Notes: generated by a model not told the origin, from the letters alone. Shown: positions 6,280 through 13,572, counted from the stretch's first letter. The stretch is 14,481 nt of DNA from Bacteroidota bacterium (GCA_004356305.1 SMXJ01000087.1:1-14481); one strand, 5' to 3'. A program made the numbers and translations.

Positions 6280-6913
6280 ATAGTTTTGGCCAATTTCCAC
6301 TTGTGCTGATTTCTGTCAAGGATCCAACCTTGATGTAGGGACCATTAACACCGTCAACCGAATTTATTTGCTCTTCTTGTTTGATCAGGTCTTTGTCCAG
6401 CCCTTTCAGAACAATATTTTTCACAACTTTAGCTTCAAAAACAGAATACAAAATTCCATTTTTGTCAAGCTTACCTGCTTTCATCTCAAATTTAGCATCG
6501 GTATCCGGAACATTCATGATGGTTTTATAACGATCGTCTCCCCGAAACAATGAATCCTTAACAGAAGCAAAATTAAGTGTATCAACAACGATTACATCGA
6601 TGTAATATCCTTCATCAATTCCATAGGCTTTATTCTTCGCCACGTCGGCATAACTACTGTCGCGCCTCTCAGTAATTGCGAATTGAGCGGTGTCCAGAAA
6701 TCTAACCAAACTATCAAAATCACCGGAAAATCCGCCGTTAATTTCTTGATATGCCATTTGAGCGGCTTTAATATCTTTAAGCTTTGCGATCACTTTTTCA
6801 TAACGTACCACCTTTTTTTTGTTGAATTGTACAGGTCCGATTACAGAATTGTACAATTGCCAACCCAAGAAAATAATAATAACCCAGAGAACCAGTTGAA
6901 TGATGAGTTTCAT
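6260..6913 (-). CDS. Membrane-anchored Bacteroidota hypothetical protein with pseudopilin-like N-terminal pattern
   Basis: The 217-residue protein has one N-terminal membrane segment (about residues 3-24, LIIQLVLWVIIIFLGWQLYN) and a soluble, probably periplasmic, body. After the membrane segment comes KLKDIKAAQMAYQEINGGFSG and then DFDSLVRFL. This resembles the helix and loop following the N-terminal helix in type II secretion pseudopilins (repeated D-I-K-x-A-x-x-x-Y, then N-G-x-[YF], then a Leu-rich stretch). There is no prepilin-peptidase site (no G-F-x-x-x-E), so it is not a classical pilin. A later segment, DAKFEMKAGKLDKNGI, is conserved in Bacteroidota homologues as I recall them. It is the first gene of the operon with DUF3822 and rsmD. 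Function unknown. Confidence 0.85.
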   Translation of the reverse strand: MKLIIQLVLWVIIIFLGWQLYNSVIGPVQFNKKKVVRYEKVIAKLKDIKAAQMAYQEINGGFSGDFDSLVRFLDTAQFAITERRDSSYADVAKNKAYGIDEGYYIDVIVVDTLNFASVKDSLFRGDDRYKTIMNVPDTDAKFEMKAGKLDKNGILYSVFEAKVVKNIVLKGLDKDLIKQEEQINSVDGVNGPYIKVGSLTEISTSGNWPKLYDKKAQ

Positions 6914-6961
6914 TTTATTGCGAGTTTAATTTAGATATTTATATTAAAATTAGGTCTATCG

Positions 6962-6969
6962 CAAATCTA
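6962..6969 (-). promoter_or_regulatory. Predicted -7 box for the membrane protein-DUF3822-rsmD operon
   Basis: The minus strand reads TAGATTTG (full TAnnTTTG match), with TTTT at 6991-6988 about 18 bases upstream in the -33 position. The implied leader is about 45 bases. It faces away from the predicted helicase promoter at 7015, so the 6914-7044 gap holds two divergent promoters and little else. Confidence 0.5.
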
Positions 6970-7014
6970 CAATTTTTTTTTATTCGTAAAACTATATTCC
7001 GAAAAAAACCTAAC

Positions 7015-7022
7015 TATCTTTG
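7015..7022 (+). promoter_or_regulatory. Predicted -7 box for the RecD-like helicase gene
   Basis: TATCTTTG is a full TAnnTTTG match. A transcript starting near 7027 would leave the TTG at 7027 without a leader, which supports starting translation at an ATG downstream (7036 or 7045). Confidence 0.5.
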
Positions 7023-7044
7023 AGCTTTGGATTTGATGCTTCTT

Positions 7045-8475
7045 ATGGATGTTTCCCATTTTTATAGCCTGCTCAAGAGCGACTTCCCTCATAATGCGAC
7101 ACTTAAGCAGGATATAGCCCTGCAAATGATTTCGCAATTCGTACTGAGTGAAGCGACGAACGAGACCTTTTTACTGAAGGGATATGCCGGTACCGGTAAG
7201 ACCACTATTGTAGGAACCATTGTAAAAAACATTGGGAAGGCAAAAAAGTCTGTAGTATTATTGGCGCCGACGGGTAGGGCGGCGAAGGTAATAAGCAATT
7301 ACAGTAATAAAGAAGCTTTCACTATCCATAAAAAAATATACTATCCGAAAAGTAAAAAGGGGGGAGGAGTGTCCTTTACACTTCAGCCAAATAAGCATAA
7401 GAATATAATTTTTATCGTCGATGAAGCTTCGATGATACCCGATATCAATCAAGATTCCAAGCTATTTGAGAACGGATCGTTACTGGACGACCTCATGCAA
7501 TATGTCTATAGCGGGAATAATTGTAAGCTGTTACTCATAGGGGATACGGCCCAATTACCACCGGTGAAACTGAATATTAGCCCGGCGCTGGATAAATCGA
7601 CTCTGGAAAATTATTATAACAAAACGGTGATCAGTATAGAGCTGGACGAAGTTGTACGCCAGCAGAAAGAAAGTGGTATTTTATTTATTGCAACTCAAAT
7701 CAGGAATACCATCGAAAACGGATTTTACGAAACATTTAAATTTAAAGCGGTGGATTTCCCGGAAGTTATTCGACCCGAGGACGGACAGGAAATTATGGAT
7801 GCGCTCGAGGATTGTTATTCTGAACTAGGTAATGAAGAAACCGTTATCATAGTTCGTTCTAACAAAAGAGCGAATGTTTACAACCAGAACATACGTAACC
7901 GCATCTTGTTTCAAGAGGAAGAGCTATCGGCGGGCGACTATTTGATGGTGGTGAAGAACAATTACTTTTGGGTGAAGCCATATTCAGAAGCGGGTTTTAT
8001 CGCCAATGGAGATATAGTTGAGGTATTGGAGATTTTCGGCATTAAAGAATTATATGGATTTCGTTTTGCTGAAGTATCCATACGAATGGTCGATTACCCG
8101 AGGATGAAACCCCTGGAAACGGTGCTGCTGCTCGACACGCTTCTATCGGAAACACCCTCGCTTTCGTATGAAGATTCCAACAGATTATACGAGGAAGTTC
8201 GACAGGATTATGCAGACGAGAAATCGAACTATAAAAAGTTCATGGCGGTAAAGAACAATAAATACTTCAATGCCCTACAGGTGAAATTCTCGTATGCCAT
8301 TACCTGTCACAAATCCCAGGGAGGACAATGGAATACGGTTTTTGTAGAACAACCATACCTGCCGAACGGTATTGACAAAGATTACCTTCGCTGGTTATAT
8401 ACTGCAGTGACTCGTGCGAAGGAAAGATTATACTTACTCGGATTTAAAAACGAATTTTTTGAAGAGGATGAGTAA
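7045..8475 (+). CDS. RecD-like ATP-dependent DNA helicase (superfamily 1B)
   Basis: A helicase of about 476 residues, likely a 5'-3' DNA translocase of the RecD/Pif1-like group; it is not part of a visible RecBCD operon. Motifs in order: Walker A GYAGTGKTT (46-54), LLAPTGRAAK (motif Ia), Walker B IFIVDEASM, motif III LLIGDTAQLPPV, LDEVVRQQ (motif IV region), SYAITCHKSQGGQW (motif V, with the SH3-like insertion just before it), and YTAVTRAKERLYLLG (motif VI). It lacks the long N-terminal domain of RecD2 and is the compact form common in Flavobacteria. The frame is open from a TTG at 7027. I prefer the ATG at 7045 (MDVSHFYSLL) because family members begin with a short segment before an F-Y-x-L-L pattern and because of the promoter position; 7036 is also possible. 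Confidence 0.92.
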   Translation: MDVSHFYSLLKSDFPHNATLKQDIALQMISQFVLSEATNETFLLKGYAGTGKTTIVGTIVKNIGKAKKSVVLLAPTGRAAKVISNYSNKEAFTIHKKIYYPKSKKGGGVSFTLQPNKHKNIIFIVDEASMIPDINQDSKLFENGSLLDDLMQYVYSGNNCKLLLIGDTAQLPPVKLNISPALDKSTLENYYNKTVISIELDEVVRQQKESGILFIATQIRNTIENGFYETFKFKAVDFPEVIRPEDGQEIMDALEDCYSELGNEETVIIVRSNKRANVYNQNIRNRILFQEEELSAGDYLMVVKNNYFWVKPYSEAGFIANGDIVEVLEIFGIKELYGFRFAEVSIRMVDYPRMKPLETVLLLDTLLSETPSLSYEDSNRLYEEVRQDYADEKSNYKKFMAVKNNKYFNALQVKFSYAITCHKSQGGQWNTVFVEQPYLPNGIDKDYLRWLYTAVTRAKERLYLLGFKNEFFEEDE

Positions 8476-8544
8476 ACCTTTTGTAAAAACTGCATCTATC
8501 TAATATATTATTGGGTAAAGCTTTTCGAATCTTATTAAACTTAG

Positions 8545-8552
8545 TATTTTTG
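8545..8552 (+). promoter_or_regulatory. Predicted -7 box for the kdsB-kdnB fusion gene
   Basis: TATTTTTG matches TAnnTTTG, with TTTC at 8523-8526 at -33 spacing. The implied leader is about 20 bases to the TTG start at 8577. The rest of the 101-base gap after the helicase gene shows no terminator-like hairpin. Confidence 0.5.
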
Positions 8553-8576
8553 GTACCTCATAAAACCAGCTGAACA

Positions 8577-10406
8577 TTGAAGATAATTGCTATGATTCCC
8601 GCGCGTTACGGTGCAACCCGATTTCCGGGGAAATTAATGCAGGACCTGGGCGGTAAGCCTGTAATAGTGCGGACATATGAAGCTACCAAAGATACCAGAC
8701 TTTTTGATGAGGTCTATGTTGTTACCGATAGCGAGCTGATATTCAAAGAGATCGAACTGAACGGTGGTAAAGCCATCATGAGTATTAAAGAGCATGATTG
8801 TGGCACAGATCGTATTGCCGAGGCTGTTGAGGATATGGATGTGGATATAGTGGTGAATGTGCAGGGTGATGAACCATTTACGAGCAAATCTGGCTTGAAA
8901 CAGGTATTGAGTGTTTTTGACGGTCCCGACGCCGACAAAATAGATCTGGCCTCATTGATGACCGAAATTTATGATTGGAAAGAGATCAGTGACCCTAATT
9001 CTGTGAAGGTGATCGTGGATAAGGAAAATTTTGCGTTGTACTTTTCCAGATCACCCATACCTTATCCAAGAGATAAAAATGCTGCCGTGCAGTATTATAA
9101 ACATAAGGGGATCTATGCCTTTAGAAAAAAGGCACTCCTGGATTTTTATAGGCTACCTATGCGCCCCATGGAAGCGGTCGAGAAGATCGAGTGCATCCGT
9201 TTTTTAGAATATGGAAAAAATATAAAAATGGCAATTTCGAATATACAAAGTATTGAGATAGATACACCCGATGATCTGATCAGGGCAAATAAAGTATTGA
9301 AAGACGGTAATAATATCGTCGTTAATAATCAATATCGAAACTTTCCTATGGTGCCCAAAGTGGTCTATGGCCGGGGAAGTTTTGATCAGTTGTCTTCGAT
9401 ATTGGCACCACAGCGAAAAGACAAAGCACCGTTTATTTATTTGGTCGATGACGTATTCAAAGATAATGCGGATATTATCGACAGGATGAATCTTCGTTTC
9501 AATGATAAGCTCATTTTTGTTTCTGCGGAAGAGGAGCCTAAGACAGAACAGGTAGACACCATAGTGAAAAACATCAAAGGTGAATTCACCTATATTCCTT
9601 CCGGAATTATTGGAGTAGGAGGAGGTAGTGTACTCGATCTCTCGAAAGCAGTTTCAATTATGTTGACCAATAAAGGGAGTGCTGCAGATTATCAGGGCTG
9701 GGATCTGGTAAATACAAAATCGATTTATCACGTGGGAGTGCCTACCATTTCCGGGACCGGAGCCGAAGTTTCCCGAACCACTGTATTGATGGGGCCGGAG
9801 AAAAAACTAGGGATCAACAGTGACTTCACAACCTTCGACCAGGTTTTGCTGGATCCGGATCTAACTGCCAGTGTACCAAAAGACCAATGGTTTTACACGG
9901 GTATGGACTGCTTTATTCATTGTGTGGAATCTTTAAATGGGACTTTTTTAAATGAATTTAGCAAGAGTTATGGCGAGAAGGCATACGACCTGTGTAAAGA
10001 GATCTTCTTGAGTGATAACCTTTCAGAAGTAGAATCCCGCGGAAAACTAATGATGGCATCATGGCATGGCGGAATGAGTATTGCATATTCCCAGGTAGGG
10101 GTTGCGCACGCGATGAGTTATGGGCTCTCCTATGTTTTAGGTATCAAACACGGAATAGGAAACTGCATTGTTTTTGATCATCTCAAAGAATATTATCCGG
10201 AAGGGGTGCGAATTTTCAAAGAAATGAAGGATTACCACAACATCAAACTTCCCCAAGGGATTTGCAACAACTTGACCGAATATCAAATGAATACAATGAT
10301 CGATATCGCATTGAGCCTGGTTCCGCTATGGGAGAATGCCCTTGGCGACGATTGGAAGAGTAAAATAACACGGGATAAATTGCAAGATTTGTATTTAAAA
10401 ATGTAG
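8577..10406 (+). CDS. Fusion protein: CMP-Kdo synthetase (KdsB) + KdnB-type Kdo 8-oxidase (iron-type alcohol dehydrogenase)
   Basis: A 609-residue fusion. Residues 1-242 are KdsB, which couples CTP to 3-deoxy-manno-octulosonate (Kdo): IPARYGATRFPGK (7-19), CGTDRIAEA (75-83), NVQGDEP (94-100, with metal-binding D98), SRSPIPYPR (158-165), and a terminal IDTPDDLIRAN. After a short linker (about 243-255), residues 256-609 are a group III alcohol dehydrogenase close to Shewanella KdnB, which oxidises Kdo at C8: VYGRGSF, nucleotide loop GVGGGSVLDLSKAVS (346-360), TISGTGAE, and the complete metal set D444, H448, H511, H525. The D-x3-H and H-x13-H spacings match FucO-type enzymes. The start is TTG at 8577 (KIIAMIPAR); the next ATG (8592) would remove the first strand. 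Both halves look intact, and no stop or frame change occurs at the join (about 9303-9341). PlsC-like gene follows after 17 bases. Confidence 0.93.
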   Translation: MKIIAMIPARYGATRFPGKLMQDLGGKPVIVRTYEATKDTRLFDEVYVVTDSELIFKEIELNGGKAIMSIKEHDCGTDRIAEAVEDMDVDIVVNVQGDEPFTSKSGLKQVLSVFDGPDADKIDLASLMTEIYDWKEISDPNSVKVIVDKENFALYFSRSPIPYPRDKNAAVQYYKHKGIYAFRKKALLDFYRLPMRPMEAVEKIECIRFLEYGKNIKMAISNIQSIEIDTPDDLIRANKVLKDGNNIVVNNQYRNFPMVPKVVYGRGSFDQLSSILAPQRKDKAPFIYLVDDVFKDNADIIDRMNLRFNDKLIFVSAEEEPKTEQVDTIVKNIKGEFTYIPSGIIGVGGGSVLDLSKAVSIMLTNKGSAADYQGWDLVNTKSIYHVGVPTISGTGAEVSRTTVLMGPEKKLGINSDFTTFDQVLLDPDLTASVPKDQWFYTGMDCFIHCVESLNGTFLNEFSKSYGEKAYDLCKEIFLSDNLSEVESRGKLMMASWHGGMSIAYSQVGVAHAMSYGLSYVLGIKHGIGNCIVFDHLKEYYPEGVRIFKEMKDYHNIKLPQGICNNLTEYQMNTMIDIALSLVPLWENALGDDWKSKITRDKLQDLYLKM

Positions 10407-10423
10407 TACCTTATCTACATTTT

Positions 10424-10960
10424 ATGGGGATTAGCAAATTTATATTTCACAAACTACTCGGCTGGAAAATTGTGGGTGGTTTTAATTCTGAAATTAAGAA
10501 GGCCGTCATTATCGTGGTACCGCATACAAGTTGGCATGATTTCTACATAGGAGTATTTACCCGAAGAATTACCAGAACCAGTATCAATTGGATAGGTAAA
10601 AAAGAAATGTTTGCATGGCCTATTGGCTGGTATTTTAGATACATAGGTGGAGCTCCGATAGATAGAACTCCTGGTCAAAACAAAGTTGAGGCCATTACTG
10701 ATATTTTTAAACATAAGGAAGAATTTCGACTCTCGCTGGCACCTGAAGGGACTCGAAAAAAAGTGGATACCTGGAAAACGGGTTACTACTATATTGCACT
10801 TGCTGCCGATGTTCCTATTATTCCTGTTTCATTCGATTATAGAACAAAAACTGTCAAAATCAACGAATCTTTTTTTCCAACCGGTGATATTGGGGCAGAT
10901 ACGGTGATTTTGAGATCTTATTATGATGGTGTAGTAGGCAAGAACCCGGAATATACTTAG
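10424..10960 (+). CDS. Short PlsC-like 1-acylglycerol-3-phosphate acyltransferase
   Basis: This 178-residue membrane-associated acyltransferase of the PlsC/LPLAT family would move an acyl chain onto lysophosphatidic acid or a related lipid. The catalytic H-x4-D box is PHTSWHDF. The second block is IGGAPIDR, the third APEGTRKK, and the fourth VPIIPVSF. It is shorter than E. coli PlsC (about 245 residues) and lacks a clear N-terminal membrane helix, as is usual for this flavobacterial subgroup. It follows the kdsB-kdnB fusion by 17 bases and is probably in the same operon. That suggests an envelope lipid substrate, possibly outer-membrane related, but the true acceptor cannot be read from sequence. 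Confidence 0.88.
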   Translation: MGISKFIFHKLLGWKIVGGFNSEIKKAVIIVVPHTSWHDFYIGVFTRRITRTSINWIGKKEMFAWPIGWYFRYIGGAPIDRTPGQNKVEAITDIFKHKEEFRLSLAPEGTRKKVDTWKTGYYYIALAADVPIIPVSFDYRTKTVKINESFFPTGDIGADTVILRSYYDGVVGKNPEYT

Positions 10961-11027
10961 ATATCTTGCTGAAAGTAAAGCAGGCAGGCCTATACTTTTT
11001 CGTACATTTATCAAAACTATAATTGCT

Positions 11028-12443
11028 ATGAAAAAATCATTTCCCCTTCTATTTGTACTAATATCTACAATCACCGCAGCACAAACACCTTGCACCGATG
11101 GAATGGCCGGTTCATTTGAATGCAGTGGTTACGATCTGATTTCTCAGATTTCCTTGGCAACTATGAACTCGGTTAAAGCAAATGACTCTTGGGGGTGGAC
11201 CGACCTTCAGGACGGGAAAGAATACGCTATTATTTGCCTTAATGAAGGGACCGCATTTATCGATATTTCAGATCCGGTAAATCCGGTATATCTGGGTCAA
11301 CTTCCCAGTGAAAGCAATGATCATACAACTTGGCGCGATGCCAAAACATATAACAACTATGTCTTCATAGTGAGTGAAGATAGCAACCATGGTATGCAGG
11401 TATTTGATCTGACTCGATTGCGAAATGTCGCAAACCCTCCTGAGATATTTACCACGGATGCGCTTTACAACGGTTTTGGAAGTGCGCATAATATTGCTAT
11501 AAATGAAGATTCGGGTTATGCTTACGGTCTCGGTACCAGTACATTCTCCGGAGGGCCTCATTTCGTAAATATTCAGGATCCACTAAATCCCGTGTCCGAA
11601 GGAGGATATTCTGCTGATGGTTATTGCCACGATGCCCAGATCGTGATCTATGAAGGGCCGGATACAGACTATACCGGACGTGAAATTTTTATCGGAAGTA
11701 ACGCTAACGAAGTTGTCATAGAAGACGTTACAGACAAGTCGAATCCGGTGACCATTTCTACCGTGAGTTATAATAATGTTAACTACACTCATCAAGGATG
11801 GCTGACAGAAGATCATCGGTATTTTCTATTGGGGGATGAAACAGACGAACTCAATCTGGGGATCAACTCCCGAACCATTATATTCGATTTTGAAGATCTG
11901 GATAATCCACAATTGAGCTTTGAATATTCGGGCCCAACCGGAGCTACCGATCACAACGGATATGTAAATGGGAATAAATTCTATTTGGCCAATAATGCCG
12001 CGGGTTTACGAGTTATTGATATCGCGGATATCGCCAATCAGAATATAAGTGAATTCGGGTTTTTCGATAGCTATTCAACAAATAACAATGCCGGTTTTAA
12101 CGGGTCCTGGAGTATCTATCCCTTTTTTGAAAGCGGTCATATTGTGATAAGTGACAGGGCACAGGGTTTTTTATTAGTGAAGGCCCCTATACTCGGGATC
12201 GAGGATATAAATACGGGTGGTCAGTTTACCATATTTCCGAATCCCACATCGAATACCATCACCATTTCGTCGAGACAGTTTCCCATCACCTCGGTCGTGA
12301 TCACAGATGTTTTGGGTAAATCGGTTTATTCTGAAGACTTTATTGAAACCGATGTTAAAACATTTGACATTTCATCCTTTGCTAAAGGAATGTACTTCGT
12401 AATAGTAAATAATGTAGTTAGTAAAAAAATTATTAAAGAATAA
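11028..12443 (+). CDS. Secreted LVIVD/choice-of-anchor B family protein with T9SS type A sorting domain
   Basis: A 471-residue protein with a Sec signal peptide (about 1-18: lysines, then FPLLFVLISTITAA) and likely cleavage before QTPC. The body has repeated strand units of the LVIVD beta-propeller type (AFIDISDPVNPVYLG, HFVNIQDPLNPVSEG, VVIEDVTDKSNPVTI, LRVIDIADI). It also has the hallmark motifs of choice-of-anchor B proteins: SWGWTD, SAHNIAINE, GYCHDAQIVIYEGPDTDY, THQGWLTEDHRYFLLGDE and FNGSWSIYPFF. The last 75 residues or so form a T9SS sorting domain (FPNPTSNTITI, DVLGKSVY, GMYFV, KKIIK), so the mature protein should reach the cell surface or medium. Substrate or ligand is unknown. No full -7 box lies upstream; TACATTTA at 11003 is the nearest. 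Confidence 0.93.
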   Translation: MKKSFPLLFVLISTITAAQTPCTDGMAGSFECSGYDLISQISLATMNSVKANDSWGWTDLQDGKEYAIICLNEGTAFIDISDPVNPVYLGQLPSESNDHTTWRDAKTYNNYVFIVSEDSNHGMQVFDLTRLRNVANPPEIFTTDALYNGFGSAHNIAINEDSGYAYGLGTSTFSGGPHFVNIQDPLNPVSEGGYSADGYCHDAQIVIYEGPDTDYTGREIFIGSNANEVVIEDVTDKSNPVTISTVSYNNVNYTHQGWLTEDHRYFLLGDETDELNLGINSRTIIFDFEDLDNPQLSFEYSGPTGATDHNGYVNGNKFYLANNAAGLRVIDIADIANQNISEFGFFDSYSTNNNAGFNGSWSIYPFFESGHIVISDRAQGFLLVKAPILGIEDINTGGQFTIFPNPTSNTITISSRQFPITSVVITDVLGKSVYSEDFIETDVKTFDISSFAKGMYFVIVNNVVSKKIIKE

Positions 12444-12456
12444 TATTTTTATTCTT
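12436..12456. terminator. Shared 3' palindrome between convergent genes
   Basis: AAGAATAA (12436-12443) and TTATTCTT (12449-12456) form a perfect 8-base inverted repeat around a 5-base loop. The stop codon of the secreted protein gene lies in one arm and that of yebC in the other. The stem is almost all A-T, so termination in either direction would depend on the T-rich ends; weak support. Confidence 0.4.
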
Positions 12457-13174
12457 CCGAAGAACTCTCATCCATGGTGTGATATACATTTTGTACATCA
12501 TCGTCTTCTTCGATCTTTTCTAATAATTTTTCAACATCGGCCGCTTCATCCGTAGAAATTTTCTTGGTCACTTGTGGAATTCTTTCAAACCCTGAAGATA
12601 GGATGTCAATACTATGGGTTTCCAGGTAGTTTTGTATGGCTCCGAAGCTCTCAAATGGAGCATAGATCAATACACCATCGTCATCTTCAAAGATCTCTTC
12701 CACACCAAAATCGATCAACTCCAATTCCAGTTCTTCCATATCCATTTCTCTTACACTCACCCGAAAGTTACATACATGATCAAACATGAAAGAAACCGAT
12801 CCCGCAGTGCCTAAGTTCCCGTCACATTTATTGAAATAAAAGCGAACATTCGCCACTGTACGTGTATTGTTATCGGTCGCAGTTTCTACCAATACGGCAA
12901 TTCCATGGGGGGCATAGCCTTCAAATATCACTTCTTTAAAATCTCCCAGACTCTTATCACTGGCTCTTTTGATCGCGCGTTCAATATTGTCTTTTGGCAT
13001 GTTTACCGACTTCGCATTTTGAATAACCGCACGAAGCCGGGAGTTGCTGTTGGGGTCCGGACCACCCTTTTTTACAGCCATTACAATGTCCTTCCCAATA
13101 CGTGTAAAAGCCTTGGACATTGCGGACCAACGCTTCATTTTTCTCGCTTTTCTAAATTCGAAAGCTCTTCCCAT
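12449..13174 (-). CDS. yebC: YebC/PmpR (TACO) family protein
   Basis: YebC/TACO1 proteins were long annotated as DNA-binding transcription regulators. Recent work on bacterial and mitochondrial members links them to relieving ribosome stalling, so either role is possible here. The 241-residue product has the family start MGRAFEFRKARKMKRWS, then AKAFTRIGKDI-like sequence (SKAFTRIGKDI), the GGPDPNSNSRLR block, NMPKDNIERAIKRAS, YEGYAPHG-like FEGYAPHGIAVLVE, and DNNRTVANVR-like DNNTRTVANVR. The C-terminus is unusually acidic (EKIEEDDDVQNVYHTMDESSSEE). It has its own promoter and is convergent with the secreted protein gene, five bases between stops. Confidence 0.96.
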   Translation of the reverse strand: MGRAFEFRKARKMKRWSAMSKAFTRIGKDIVMAVKKGGPDPNSNSRLRAVIQNAKSVNMPKDNIERAIKRASDKSLGDFKEVIFEGYAPHGIAVLVETATDNNTRTVANVRFYFNKCDGNLGTAGSVSFMFDHVCNFRVSVREMDMEELELELIDFGVEEIFEDDDGVLIYAPFESFGAIQNYLETHSIDILSSGFERIPQVTKKISTDEAADVEKLLEKIEEDDDVQNVYHTMDESSSEE

Positions 13175-13192
13175 TTCTTATTATTTTGAGTA

Positions 13193-13222
13193 CAAATTTA
13201 GCAAAATGATATACATGACAAA
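13193..13222 (-). promoter_or_regulatory. Predicted promoter of yebC
   Basis: On the minus strand TTTG (13222-13219), an 18-base spacer and TAAATTTG (13200-13193) form the best Bacteroidota-type promoter in the window. Transcription should start near 13187, leaving a leader of roughly 12 bases. Confidence 0.6.
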
Positions 13223-13287
13223 GCTTCAAAATTCAATTATGAAATTCCGGATCGATGTTTTGAAGATTGTTGTCCGGATATTAAATC

Positions 13288-13569
13288 TTAAGACACTAAG
13301 CCATTGATTATTGTGGCCAGTTGAAAATCCTTTTCTGTTACGCCACCCGCATCGTGAGTAGAGAGGCTTATTTGCAAAGTGTTATAAACATTCGACCAAT
13401 CCGGATGGTGATTTATTTTTTCCACCTCAAAGGCGATACGTGTCATTACAGAGAAGGCGTCTTTGAAATCGTCGAACTCGAACGTAGTATGGATGGCATT
13501 GTCTTCGTATTCCCAGCCTTCCAGGTCTTTTAATCTGGATAGGATCTGTAATTCGGTGAATGGTTTCAT
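13288..13569 (-). CDS. 4a-hydroxytetrahydrobiopterin dehydratase (pterin-4a-carbinolamine dehydratase)
   Basis: This 93-residue enzyme dehydrates 4a-hydroxytetrahydropterin so that the pterin cofactor of aromatic amino acid hydroxylases can be recycled; Bacteroidota members may also act with molybdopterin-related pterins. The active-site block is INHHPDW (52-58, with H54, H55 and W58), followed by SNVYNTLQISLSTHDAGG with H72 and D73, and TEKDFQLA. Length and motif spacing are normal. The gene starts three bases after the stop of the upstream RmlD-like gene, so they are one operon; the link between the two functions is unclear. Confidence 0.95.
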   Translation of the reverse strand: MKPFTELQILSRLKDLEGWEYEDNAIHTTFEFDDFKDAFSVMTRIAFEVEKINHHPDWSNVYNTLQISLSTHDAGGVTEKDFQLATIINGLVS

Positions 13570-13572
13570 AAA

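Noticed and set aside
7027..7044. TTG at 7027 as the start of the RecD-like helicase
   Set aside because: The -7 box at 7015-7022 would put the transcription start on this codon, and family members begin nearer the ATG at 7045.
9303..9341. The kdsB-kdnB join as an assembly or sequencing error
   Set aside because: The frame stays open through a short plausible linker and both domains are complete with normal motifs, so a real fusion is more likely; only resequencing would settle it.
10961..11027. Possible promoter or terminator before the secreted protein gene
   Set aside because: AAAGTA/TACTTT can pair only weakly and the -7-like sequences (TACTTTTT, TACATTTA) each miss the final G, with poor -33 spacing.
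13044..13307. Plus-strand open frames running over yebC and its upstream gap
   Set aside because: They are shadows of the strongly conserved YebC reading frame, and their translations show no family motif.
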